Source: Spirochaetales bacterium (GTDB lineage: Bacteria > Spirochaetota > Spirochaetia > DSM-2461). From it: 33,572 nucleotides of DNA. Below, one piece after another: positions 1 through 6,924 of this stretch. Position numbers and translations under genes: made by a program. Below the pieces are notes generated by a model that saw only the letters and a program-made list of their open reading frames with translations, searched no databases and was not told where the DNA came from. The stretch is taken from NCBI GenBank assembly GCA_022360655.1, contig JAKSCK010000137.1:1-33572 (forward strand). Direction: 5' to 3'. Within the stretch, counting starts at the first letter, position 1. Each line of letters opens with the position of its first letter.

Positions 1-1
1 A

Positions 2-64
2 AGGCCATGGGTGCAGTATAGGACTCTTTTGCGGAAATCGAAAAGTTCTTTCTCATCTCTCTAA
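2..64 (+). CDS. Possible C-terminal tail of an upstream gene (partial)
   Basis: One forward frame is open from the window edge to a TAA at 62-64, giving about 20 residues that end in a basic, serine-rich tail. A GC-rich hairpin starts at the next base, as expected for a gene end followed by a terminator. A second forward frame is also open here, to about 125, so the choice of frame rests only on the hairpin position. No family can be assigned from so short a tail. Confidence 0.2.
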   Translation, partial: RPWVQYRTLLRKSKSSFSSL

Positions 65-93
65 CCGCCCCGACCTTGGGGGCGGGGTGGTCG
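65..93 (+). terminator. GC-rich hairpin, possible terminator
   Basis: CCGCCCC at 65-71 pairs with GGGGCGG at 79-85 over a 7-base loop. An alternative pairing joins CGACC at 71-75 to GGTCG at 89-93. No T-tract follows, so it may be a weak terminator or simply a stable structure. The rest of 94-224 is the aminotransferase leader, with no other recognisable site. Confidence 0.35.
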
Positions 94-224
94 ATCTAAT
101 ACTTCTATGTAGAGATTTTGTGTGATGAAAGACCAAGAGTTCTCATTTGTTTGAAAGTCTCCTGATGAATCATTAAAAAAAGGCTGTTCGCCATTGGTTT
201 AAGGCTTGAGTCAGGAGGACCACA

Positions 225-1496
225 GTGGTCATATCCATCAATCCAGCCGTGTCTCAGCTCCGAGAGTCTGCAACTTTGGGCATCAATTCTCAGGTGAAAC
301 GCCTGCGGGGTGAGGGAAGGGACATTGTGCATTTTGGTTTTGGTCAGGCGGCTTTTCCTATTCCTCAGAGGATTCAGCAGGCTTTGCGAGAGAATGCCCA
401 TCAGAATAGCTACATGCCAACCCAGGGCTATGAGGAACTCCGAAAAGCTGTTGCGCAGTATTATCAAACCGAATTCTCCATGATTTATCAGCCCGAGGAT
501 GTGTTTATTGGCCCGGGAAGCAAAGAGCTGATTTTCCAAATGATTTATCTTTTAGAGGGGGTTTTGCTGATTCCTGCTCCCAGTTGGGTGAGTTATGGGC
601 CCCAGGCTGCTTTGCGGGGGAAACGCATTTGTTCTATTCCTACCCAGCGAGAGATGAATTACAAGTTGCAGCCCCAAGAATTGGAGCAGGCCTGTCATGG
701 ATTGGAACATCAGCAGAAACTCTTGATTTTGAACAATCCCAACAACCCGACTGGAGCGGTGTATCGCAGTGAGGAACTGGAGGCATTGGCTCAGGTTTGT
801 CGCCGTCAAAACATTGTGGTGATTTCCGATGAAATTTACGCCAAGATTGATTTTTTCTCTGGCCACCATTCTAGCATTGCCACCTATTACCCAGAGGGCA
901 CCATTGTATCCGGAGGCTTGTCCAAATCTTTTGCAGCGGGGGGGTATCGACTGGGGGTGATGCTCATACCGCAGGCTTTGAGTGCTCTGAAACAGGGTTT
1001 GTTGGCACTGATGAGCGAAACCTTCAGTGCTGTGAGTGCTCCTGTTCAGCATGCCGCTTTTGTGGCGTACTCGCAGTTTGGTGAGTTTCGCCAAGAATTA
1101 GAGATCAACACCACCATTTATGCTCATGCCTCTTTGTATTTGCACCACCGTTTTGTTTCCATGGGACTCTCTTGCCCTGAACCAGAAGGGGCATTTTATC
1201 TCTTCCCGGATTTTGAGAATTTCCGTGGGAAACTGGAAAATCGCGGGATTCATCGTGGGGCAAAATTCACCCAGATGCTTCTTTTTGAGGCCGGAGTTGC
1301 GGTTCTTCCGGCGTCGGATTTCTATTTTCCGGATGATCATCTGGGTGTGCGGGTGGCCTGTGTGGATTTTGATGGTGAGGCTGTCCGTGAAGCATGGCCT
1401 GGGGAATCGGCCATGGAGGAGTCTTTGACTCGGCTCCTTTTTCCGCGGCTGGCCCAGGGCTGCGATTGGTTGGAAGAGTATTTGAATTTGCTCTGA
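225..1496 (+). CDS. PLP-dependent class I/II aminotransferase
   Basis: A 423-residue cytosolic fold-type-I aminotransferase that would move an amino group from an amino acid to a 2-oxo acid. Visible features are the NNPNNPTG loop at residues 170-177, SDEIY at 201-205 (Asp202 for the pyridine nitrogen, Tyr205 for the PLP oxygen) and SGGLSKSFAAGGYRLG around 229-244, where Lys234 is the expected Schiff-base lysine. The length is normal for the family. The start is GTG at 225, six bases after an AGGAGG at 213-218. The family (aspartate/aromatic/alanine aminotransferase-like) is clear, but the substrate cannot be read from the motifs. It stands alone; the next gene is a truncated Rhs element in the same frame after a 57-base gap. 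Confidence 0.9.
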   Translation: MVISINPAVSQLRESATLGINSQVKRLRGEGRDIVHFGFGQAAFPIPQRIQQALRENAHQNSYMPTQGYEELRKAVAQYYQTEFSMIYQPEDVFIGPGSKELIFQMIYLLEGVLLIPAPSWVSYGPQAALRGKRICSIPTQREMNYKLQPQELEQACHGLEHQQKLLILNNPNNPTGAVYRSEELEALAQVCRRQNIVVISDEIYAKIDFFSGHHSSIATYYPEGTIVSGGLSKSFAAGGYRLGVMLIPQALSALKQGLLALMSETFSAVSAPVQHAAFVAYSQFGEFRQELEINTTIYAHASLYLHHRFVSMGLSCPEPEGAFYLFPDFENFRGKLENRGIHRGAKFTQMLLFEAGVAVLPASDFYFPDDHLGVRVACVDFDGEAVREAWPGESAMEESLTRLLFPRLAQGCDWLEEYLNLL

Positions 1497-1553
1497 AGCA
1501 TAGAAGAAATATGGGGGAATGGGGGGAGCAAGGATAGGGCACGGCGAAGCGGT

Positions 1554-2876
1554 TTGAACTTCAATCAGAAGTGCTGGTATGAACGCTACCGCTACAACCA
1601 GGATGGTCAGCGCATTGAGAAAGCCAATGCGGAGGGCACCATCACCTACGGCTACGATGGGGACCGAATGGTGAGCCGTGGGAATAATTCGCTCACCTAT
1701 GATGCCAACGGCAATCTGCTGAGTGAGATTGGGCCGAAGTATCAGATGGAGTACGCGTACTCGGCGGACAACCGCATGATCAGCGCCACAACGCCGGATG
1801 ATGATGATGAGATTGAGGTGCTTTACGGCTACGATGCTCTGAGACGGCGAATCAATCGGATTGAGAATGAGTTCGAGGGCCGGAAACGCGAGCTCGATGA
1901 TTCGGAAGAGGACGGCTACCATTACGCTGGGCTCTCTATGCAGCTCCAGGTTCGTTCCTACTTGGAGGACCGATTCGACGATGATGATGCAGAGTTGCAG
2001 GACTACTTCTACGCCGCGGGCAGCCTGGTCTCTTTCACCGAAGACTGGGACACCTACTATGCCCATACAGACTACCAGGGCTCGATGATTGGGGTGATTG
2101 AGGAGGACGATGTAGAGGAGAAATACCTCTATGACGTCTTCGGCACGCCGGTGAAGGGTGAGTTCGATGATGAGAATCTGCTGGGCTACAATGGGAAGGT
2201 GTATGACCGGGTGACGCAGATGTACAACTATGGGTTCAGGGATTATTCATCAATGCACGGATGGTTCTCGACGGTGGATCCTGTGAGGGATGGGCATGAC
2301 TGGTATGCTTATGTGGGGATGGAGCCGGTGAATAGGGTGGATTTGTGGGGATTGGAGGAGAGTGATTCAAGTAGTGATAATCAGGTGTATGCTCTGAGTG
2401 GTAGACATGTAACCAGTGACTACGGATATCGAGTTGATCCGATTACTGGAGAGAAGGACTCATTGCATCCAGGTGTAGATACCAGAGTTATTCCAAATAA
2501 CTCTCCAGCTCTGATTGGTGGGACCGTGATTCATGCAGGTCCAGCTGGAAATGCTGGTAATACTGTAACTATTAAGAACAATATTGGAGGCCAGAACTTC
2601 TATTCAAGTAACCAACACTTGGATGAAATACTTGTTGAGGTTGGAGATACTGTATCGGCAAGTGACATTGTTGGCATTCCCGGCTCGACAGGAAAATCGG
2701 ATGGTCCTCATAACCATAATGATCTTTTCACATATCAAGGGGAAACGGAGCTTGTGAAGGATATGATTGGAACAGGTGTTGAATCTCACTCTTTTCCTGA
2801 TGCTTTCGGGCAGCGAACTACCTTCAATCCCAAACAAGCAATTGAGTACTTTATAGAGAATGAGGTGCGTTTTTAA
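1554..2876 (+). CDS. 5'-truncated Rhs/YD-repeat protein with C-terminal M23 metallopeptidase domain
   Basis: Residues about 10-245 are YD-repeat sequence (for example TYGYDGDRM and LTYDANGNL), with unusual acidic inserts at 82-86 and 142-146. Residues 211-267 match the conserved end of an Rhs core, from YNGKVYDRVTQMYNYGFRDY to YAYVGMEPVNRVDLWGL. After the core comes an M23 (LytM/lysostaphin-like) domain at about 285-392: YGYRVDPITG, HPGVD (His305, Asp309), NQHL (His355), GSTGKSDGPHNH (His386, His388). These are the expected zinc and catalytic positions, so peptidoglycan endopeptidase activity is plausible. There is no signal peptide and most of a normal Rhs core is missing. The frame is open back to the aminotransferase stop, and the only nearby start is a TTG at 1554 without a good Shine-Dalgarno. 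It may be a displaced Rhs tip. Base composition becomes visibly AT-richer after the core. The downstream lipoprotein overlaps it by one base. Confidence 0.75.
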   Translation: MNFNQKCWYERYRYNQDGQRIEKANAEGTITYGYDGDRMVSRGNNSLTYDANGNLLSEIGPKYQMEYAYSADNRMISATTPDDDDEIEVLYGYDALRRRINRIENEFEGRKRELDDSEEDGYHYAGLSMQLQVRSYLEDRFDDDDAELQDYFYAAGSLVSFTEDWDTYYAHTDYQGSMIGVIEEDDVEEKYLYDVFGTPVKGEFDDENLLGYNGKVYDRVTQMYNYGFRDYSSMHGWFSTVDPVRDGHDWYAYVGMEPVNRVDLWGLEESDSSSDNQVYALSGRHVTSDYGYRVDPITGEKDSLHPGVDTRVIPNNSPALIGGTVIHAGPAGNAGNTVTIKNNIGGQNFYSSNQHLDEILVEVGDTVSASDIVGIPGSTGKSDGPHNHNDLFTYQGETELVKDMIGTGVESHSFPDAFGQRTTFNPKQAIEYFIENEVRF

Positions 2877-3379
2877 TGAGGTTCAGTTTTTTATGGATTG
2901 CCCTCTTATTTGTGGCAAGTGGATGTATCGCGCAATCTGTTGTTATTGACGATGGTTATATTCGAGAACGATTTCCAGAATACGAGCACATGACAATATT
3001 TAAGCAGGAGTATCTCGATTTTTTCGCAGAAGATCCCATGAGAGAACGGTCTAGAACTGGGTATGACGTAGGAGTGTACGTTTTAGAGGGTGATTTTGAC
3101 AATGATTCTCGTAGTGAAATTGCTGTTGCTGGATTATTGGATATAGAACCGAAGGAGGGTGTGTATCAGTGCTTCATTGCTGTGATTGAGAAAGAGACAA
3201 CTTCTGTTGAGTTCTTCCAGAAACTTGTCAAACCTGATGGCAACGAAAGAGCAATTCAAAACATGGTGCTGTTCCCAGGCGAAGATGGTGGAATTCTTAT
3301 TGGTTTTCAGTATGAGACTGATTTCACAGCAACGATATCTTTTGATGGAGATTATTCTTTTACAGTTGATTCGCCGTGA
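2876..3379 (+). CDS. Lipoprotein, candidate immunity protein for the Rhs-M23 toxin
   Basis: A 167-residue protein with a signal sequence and lipobox ending VASGC (Cys17), so it is predicted to be anchored in the periplasm. Residues 72-84 read GDFDNDSRSEIAV, a D-x-D-x-D loop like those of FG-GAP/VCBS calcium-binding repeats. No enzyme family is recognised. Its ATG overlaps the stop of the Rhs-M23 gene (TAATG at 2874-2878), which implies translational coupling. A lipoprotein in the periplasm is where an antagonist of a peptidoglycan-cutting M23 effector would need to sit. The gene is AT-rich like the toxin domain and unlike the Rhs core, so the two probably moved together. The immunity role is inferred from position, coupling and location only. 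Confidence 0.6.
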   Translation: MRFSFLWIALLFVASGCIAQSVVIDDGYIRERFPEYEHMTIFKQEYLDFFAEDPMRERSRTGYDVGVYVLEGDFDNDSRSEIAVAGLLDIEPKEGVYQCFIAVIEKETTSVEFFQKLVKPDGNERAIQNMVLFPGEDGGILIGFQYETDFTATISFDGDYSFTVDSP

Positions 3380-3393
3380 TTGAAACTCACTCC

Positions 3394-3567
3394 ACCCCCG
3401 ATAGCGATTGCAGTGGAAAGCCCGCAGGGCGGTGGCTCCATCGAAGGGCGGAGGTGACGGAGCCCGTGAGATGGAGCATCGATACCGCCCGAGGACTTGG
3501 AACGTAAAGCGCGGGCCCCGCAGAGGTCAGATGATTCGTCTTTTCGCTAAAATCATTCTTGCGGGGC
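3394..3567 (+). other. Structured GC-rich intergenic element
   Basis: This region lacks a convincing gene but is full of inverted repeats. GGGCGGT and GGCTCCATC (3428-3442) can pair with GATGGAGC (3470-3477) and ACCGCCC (3484-3490). GCCCCGCA at 3515-3522 pairs perfectly with TGCGGGGC at 3560-3567, and inside that ATGATT at 3531-3536 pairs with AATCAT at 3551-3556. The block starts with CCCCCGATAGCGATTGCAG, a string I associate from memory with a repeated intergenic motif in Bacteroidetes and some other phyla, without being able to verify it. It could be a dispersed repeat, a structured RNA, or the 3' boundary of the Rhs module. Confidence 0.45.
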
Positions 3568-3587
3568 ATCGGCCCAATTCTTGGTTG

Positions 3588-3616
3588 TTGCTCATTCCCT
3601 TCCTCTGACGTATCCT
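3588..3616 (+). promoter_or_regulatory. Candidate sigma-70 promoter of the putative small RNA
   Basis: TTGCTC at 3588-3593 and TATCCT at 3611-3616 are separated by exactly 17 bases. A start a few bases later falls at the first G/C run of the hairpin-bounded element at 3620. Match to consensus is moderate (about four of six in each box). Confidence 0.4.
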
Positions 3617-3619
3617 ATT

Positions 3620-3707
3620 GCCCCCTCTATCACTCTATGATGAAAAGAGGGATGAGTGTTTGGCAAACCATAGAAGCTTCAGAGTAGCAAAACCAAGGGG
3701 GCTTTTT
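3620..3707 (+). ncRNA. Candidate small structured RNA or leader with intrinsic terminator
   Basis: GCCCCCT at 3620-3626 pairs with AGGGGGC at 3696-3702, which is directly followed by TTTTT at 3703-3707. The outer stem thus closes an RNA of about 85 nt ending as an intrinsic terminator. Inside, CACTC at 3631-3635 pairs with GAGTG at 3654-3658, and GTTT-GGC-AAAC forms a small hairpin near 3658-3667. CCCTC at 3623-3627 can also pair with GAGGG at 3647-3651, which would compete with the terminator stem. The SRP RNA GGAA tetraloop core and tmRNA features were looked for and are absent. It lies about 70 bases before the J-domain gene, so it may be a free small RNA or an attenuator for that gene. 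Confidence 0.45.
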
Positions 3708-3780
3708 GCGCTCTTCATCCAAGACTTGTTTAAGAATCACTGATTTTTATATGAGCTCAGAAATCTGAAAAAGGTGAACC

Positions 3781-4590
3781 ATGAAAGATTATTACGCCCT
3801 GTTAGGAATTGGTATCGAAGCCAGTCGCACCGAAGTTCGCCGAGCTTACCGTGCCAAGGCCAAAGAGGCCCATCCCGACCTCTCCGGTGATGAAGGTCAT
3901 AATCTCTTTCTGGCCATCAAAGAGGCCTACGAAGTTCTCTCCAGCAAAGCTGCCCGGGAAGCCTATGATGAAACCTGGCGCGCCACCCAACGTCATAGCA
4001 AAGCTCCTGCTCAAGAATGGGATTACCGCCTTTTCCTCAAGGCCCGAAAAGATGATCCGGAAAGTCTGGCCAAGCTTATTTGTTTTGACCTTCTCCATGA
4101 CCGGGACTCGGAAGCTGTGGATCTGGATGAAAGCTGGCGGGGTGGTTTTTTCTCCCTCAAACCCTACTTGGACCGGGAAGATTTCATGGATTTTGGATTT
4201 CTTCTTTCCGAGGCCTACATGGAACAGGGGGCCATTGTCAAAGCCTATCGCCTGCTCCGAGGCATTGCGGAACTGGAAGAGGATCATCCGTATTTCAAGC
4301 ATTTTTATGCCGAAGTTTTGGAACGCTTGGCGGCCATTGTACGGCAAAAGCTTCCAGAGGATGATGATGATCGGTTGCGTATGGCCTTCCTCTCGGATTT
4401 GGTTCGCCTCTCCTATCCTGCCAAGGAGGAGGCACGGCTGCGCAAACTGTTCTCGGAGCTTCTCACTGCCGCAGGTCGCCATGAGGATGCCGCTCAGCAG
4501 ATTTTTAAAGCCTATGATTTAGCTCCCAAAATGCCGGGGTTAAAAGAAACGGTGAAACTGCTCAAAGACTTGGGAATGCCTGAGTTTTAA
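3781..4590 (+). CDS. J-domain (DnaJ-like) co-chaperone with helical repeat C-terminus
   Basis: A 269-residue protein that starts directly with a J domain (about residues 1-62). The HPD tripeptide needed to stimulate DnaK ATPase is at 31-33, within AKEAHPDLSGDE. It lacks the Gly/Phe linker, the CxxCxGxG zinc repeats and the C-terminal substrate-binding domains of DnaJ, so it is a type III J-protein. Residues about 140-269 are helical with TPR-like spacing, including GFLLSEAYMEQGAIVKAYRLL and LLTAAGRHEDAAQQIFKAYDLAP, suggesting a protein-interaction scaffold that recruits DnaK to a specific client. It is predicted cytosolic, with an AAGGTG Shine-Dalgarno upstream of the ATG. The client is unknown. 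It converges on srkA across a short hairpin. Confidence 0.85.
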   Translation: MKDYYALLGIGIEASRTEVRRAYRAKAKEAHPDLSGDEGHNLFLAIKEAYEVLSSKAAREAYDETWRATQRHSKAPAQEWDYRLFLKARKDDPESLAKLICFDLLHDRDSEAVDLDESWRGGFFSLKPYLDREDFMDFGFLLSEAYMEQGAIVKAYRLLRGIAELEEDHPYFKHFYAEVLERLAAIVRQKLPEDDDDRLRMAFLSDLVRLSYPAKEEARLRKLFSELLTAAGRHEDAAQQIFKAYDLAPKMPGLKETVKLLKDLGMPEF

Positions 4591-4596
4591 AACCGA

Positions 4597-4613
4597 CCCC
4601 CTTCCCAAGGGGG
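4597..4613 (-). terminator. Terminator between the J-protein gene and srkA
   Basis: CCCCCTT at 4597-4603 pairs with AAGGGGG at 4607-4613 around a CCC loop. Read on the minus strand the stem is followed by TCGGTTTTAAAA, so it best serves srkA, which ends at 4646. It may act in both directions because the genes converge. Confidence 0.6.
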
Positions 4614-4645
4614 GAGGCTCAAGGCCGGATGATCTGTTTTGCGTT

Positions 4646-5623
4646 TCACACAAAGAGGGCTTTTTGATCGGATAGGTCCTCAATTTCCCGTATCCACCAG
4701 CCTCGGCTTCCCCAGTCGGGGAAGTGGCGGGAAAAATCTTGATCCTTCCGTTGCCGGGCGCACCAGGCAATGAAATGCACCATCCGCATAAATCGCAAGG
4801 GTTCCATCAGAGAAAGCTCCTCCCATGGGAAGGGGCGAAAATCTTCATAACCTTCGGCAATCAGAGCCGTTTCCCGCTGGGTTTCATCCCGTCTGCCGGG
4901 AAGAAGCAGCCATAAATCCTGCATGGCTGGTCCTTGGGCCATATCATCAAAGTCAATGAGAAGAAGGCCCTCTTCTCCGCGGTCCAGAATATTTCCCCGG
5001 TGCAAGTCTCCATGAACACGGAGCAGTGGAACCCCTTGAAAGAGTGGTTTTATTGTTTCCAGGGCTTCCTGTGTCACATCTTCAAATTGGTTCTGCAAAT
5101 CCCTTGGCAGAATCTCTTCCTGAAGAATGGCTTTAACATGGGAGGAGGTGGCCAATTCAGGAGTCCAGACAATGCGTTGAGAGGATTTTTTCTTTGAGCC
5201 AATGGAATGAAGCCGTCCGCAGAGGGCCCCTATGCGTCTCCAAGAATCATCATCTTCGGAATCAAAGAGCCGGCCGCCCCTTTTGGGAAAAAGGCTGAAT
5301 AAATGGGAATGGAGTCCAGTGGAAGTTTCAATATCCACTTCCGCCAAACTCTCTCCGTCAGAATCTGCAAGGGGGCAAACAACAGGAATGTCATTTTCAT
5401 GCAGTTCTTGAAGAAATTGATGCTCTTCCTCAATGGCCACATCACTCCAGCGTTCAGGACGGTAAAACTTTGCCACGTATGAGGTTCCATCTTCTGCTTC
5501 TAAACCATAGACACGGTTCACATAGCTGGAGAAGGGGGTGACTAAGGGTTGAAGGGCACATTGGAAAGCGGTCTCAACAGCCGTGAGAACCGCTTCTGGG
5601 GAAAGAGCATCAAATCCAGGCAC
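4646..5623 (-). CDS. srkA: Stress response kinase A-like Ser/Thr protein kinase (YihE family)
   Basis: A 325-residue protein aligning along its length with what I recall of E. coli SrkA/YihE, an aminoglycoside-phosphotransferase-fold kinase linked to Cpx/envelope stress survival. Shared stretches include NRVYGLE, FYRPERW (55-59, after Lys52), EEEHQFLQEL, VHGDLHRGNIL (catalytic Asp206, Asn211), LIDFDDMAQGPAMQDLWLLL (metal Asp224/Asp226) and EPLRFMRMVHFIAWCARQ. All catalytic residues are present. The start is a GTG at 5623 overlapping the stop of the DUF2141 gene by one base, with little Shine-Dalgarno sequence, so translation is probably coupled. The family is firm; the in vivo substrate is not known here. 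Confidence 0.88.
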   Translation of the reverse strand: MPGFDALSPEAVLTAVETAFQCALQPLVTPFSSYVNRVYGLEAEDGTSYVAKFYRPERWSDVAIEEEHQFLQELHENDIPVVCPLADSDGESLAEVDIETSTGLHSHLFSLFPKRGGRLFDSEDDDSWRRIGALCGRLHSIGSKKKSSQRIVWTPELATSSHVKAILQEEILPRDLQNQFEDVTQEALETIKPLFQGVPLLRVHGDLHRGNILDRGEEGLLLIDFDDMAQGPAMQDLWLLLPGRRDETQRETALIAEGYEDFRPFPWEELSLMEPLRFMRMVHFIAWCARQRKDQDFSRHFPDWGSRGWWIREIEDLSDQKALFV

Positions 5624-6081
5624 TAGAGATATTTCAATTGGATTTCAGTGGTTTGAACATCATTACTCTCGAGGTCAAAGGCCACTTGTCGGAATTGGGG
5701 AGGAAAGAGGGGAGCATTTTTTGTTCCGCTGAATCCATATCCTTCTAAGGGAATGCCTAGAAATCCATAGTCCATGGCCAAATCCTGGTCTTCATCGTGG
5801 AGCAAACCAATGACATAATTGCCCGGGGGCAAATCTTCAAATGATGCCACAATCTGGTCTCCCTGAACCGGAAGAACAAGACCAGCTACTTCGTAACCGG
5901 GTTTTGGATAGGTATCCTCTGACGCGTAAAGTCCAGCAAGAATGGTTCCACCTCGATTGACATCAATCCCGGTGATTCGGAACTTGAGTTCCGCTGCTGA
6001 AACATTTTGACTCATGACGAGTGTGATGATGAACATCACAAGCGACGTCGCACGGTGGGGCATACCGCGGAATGGTCTCAT
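5623..6081 (-). CDS. Secreted DUF2141 protein
   Basis: A 152-residue protein with an N-terminal signal peptide ending near VSA-AE (about residue 30), so exported to the periplasm or beyond. The mature part carries DUF2141 hallmarks: ILAGLYASEDTYP, FEDLPPGNYVIGLLHDEDQDLAMDYGFLGIPLEGYGFSG, and the closing FDLE/VQTTEIQLKYL strand pattern. The DUF2141 fold is thought to be a small beta-sandwich, and no biochemical function is established. The ATG at 6081 has a GAGG eight bases upstream; a second ATG six codons later is also possible. It leads a two-gene unit with srkA, so an envelope-related role alongside a stress kinase is conceivable, but that is inference. Confidence 0.8.
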   Translation of the reverse strand: MRPFRGMPHRATSLVMFIITLVMSQNVSAAELKFRITGIDVNRGGTILAGLYASEDTYPKPGYEVAGLVLPVQGDQIVASFEDLPPGNYVIGLLHDEDQDLAMDYGFLGIPLEGYGFSGTKNAPLFPPQFRQVAFDLESNDVQTTEIQLKYL

Positions 6082-6123
6082 GCTGAGATCCTCGCTTTAT
6101 GTTAGGGCTTCTTTTATATTAGC

Positions 6124-6155
6124 GCTGTGCCTATGCGGAGTAAAGTCGGCACAGC
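6124..6155 (-). other. Inverted repeat between ndk and the DUF2141 gene
   Basis: GCTGTGCC at 6124-6131 is perfectly complementary to GGCACAGC at 6148-6155 with a 16-base loop. It lies 42 bases before the DUF2141 start and 57 bases after the ndk stop on the same strand. No T-tract follows on either strand. It could be part of the DUF2141-srkA leader, an operator, or a weak ndk terminator. Confidence 0.3.
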
Positions 6156-6211
6156 AGAAAACTTTATAAGAAAACTTCTGATCTCAATTATAGGAACACT
6201 TTCGTAACAAA

Positions 6212-6706
6212 TTATAAATAATCCATGTCTACGCGTTGATATTCTGGGAGGTTGTCAACGTCTTTGAACCAAAGTGAGAGTTCCCTTTTGGCACTTTCTT
6301 CGGAATCAGAGGCATGAATGAGATTCGGGATAACTCCAAGCCGTTCTTTGCTTCTTGCATAACCCATATGGCAAAAATCTCCTCGGATGCTTCCGGGAGC
6401 GGCTTCTCTTGGTTCTGTAGCTCCCACAATTTTTCGCACAACTTCAATGGCATGGGCTCCTTCAAGGGCCAGAAGAACCACAGGTCCAGAGGTGAGAAGT
6501 TGGACAAGGGGAGGATGAAAGCTCTTTCCTTCGTGTTCGGCATAGTGGGCAGAGGCTTGCTGAGGAGTGGCTTGAGTCATTGTCATGGCCTTGAGAGTAA
6601 GACCGGCCTCTTCAAATCGGGTGAGGATTCTCCCAACAAGTGCGCGGCGAACACCATCAGGTTTTATCATTACAAAAGTACGTTGCCATGTGGAACTGTT
6701 ATTCAT
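6212..6706 (-). CDS. ndk: Nucleoside diphosphate kinase, long form
   Basis: Transfers the gamma-phosphate of ATP to nucleoside diphosphates through a phospho-histidine. Signatures are FVMIKPDGVRRALVG (residues 11-25), GSIRGDF (105-111) and NLIHASDSEESAKRELSLWF, with active His131. At 164 residues it is longer than the usual bacterial enzyme (about 136-150). The extra length includes an insert between GSIRGD and the active His (CHMGYARSKERLGVIPN, about 112-128), which resembles longer archaeal-type NDKs as far as I recall. It is cytosolic and monocistronic in appearance. The ATG at 6706 lacks a strong Shine-Dalgarno. Confidence 0.92.
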   Translation of the reverse strand: MNNSSTWQRTFVMIKPDGVRRALVGRILTRFEEAGLTLKAMTMTQATPQQASAHYAEHEGKSFHPPLVQLLTSGPVVLLALEGAHAIEVVRKIVGATEPREAAPGSIRGDFCHMGYARSKERLGVIPNLIHASDSEESAKRELSLWFKDVDNLPEYQRVDMDYL

Positions 6707-6924
6707 ATCACGAGAGTAGCGGAAGCATTGTCTTCTTCGCCATACCCTTAAAGAAATTTCTTATTGAGAGCCTTTGGTGAATCCTCTTTTTTCAGAGTCT
6801 TCATATTAGTATTGATTTGTTTTCTAAGGGGGAACATGATGCAGGACAATAATACAAATGATCATTATTCTTGGACTGATTTTTTCTTAGAAGCTTGATA
6901 ATATAATGGGAAGAAGGAAGTTGT

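Noticed and set aside
1098..2066. Long minus-strand open frame (about 320 codons) across the aminotransferase and Rhs junction
   Set aside because: It is antisense to two genes with clear family motifs, crosses their boundary and has no recognisable domain.
3387..3608. Short open frames on both strands in the intergenic region after the lipoprotein gene
   Set aside because: Arg/Pro-rich translations without Shine-Dalgarno sequences in a palindrome-rich block; better explained as structured non-coding sequence.
3620..3707. Possible SRP (4.5S) RNA or tmRNA
   Set aside because: The size and hairpin fit loosely, but the SRP GGAA tetraloop core and the tmRNA acceptor and tag features are not present.
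3802..4522. Long alternate-frame open readings on both strands within the J-protein gene
   Set aside because: The HPD-containing J-domain frame is clearly the coding one; the others are shadows.
6902..6907. Perfect TATAAT just upstream of the small secreted protein gene
   Set aside because: No -35 at a proper distance, and a start from it would nearly remove the Shine-Dalgarno; not supported as a promoter.
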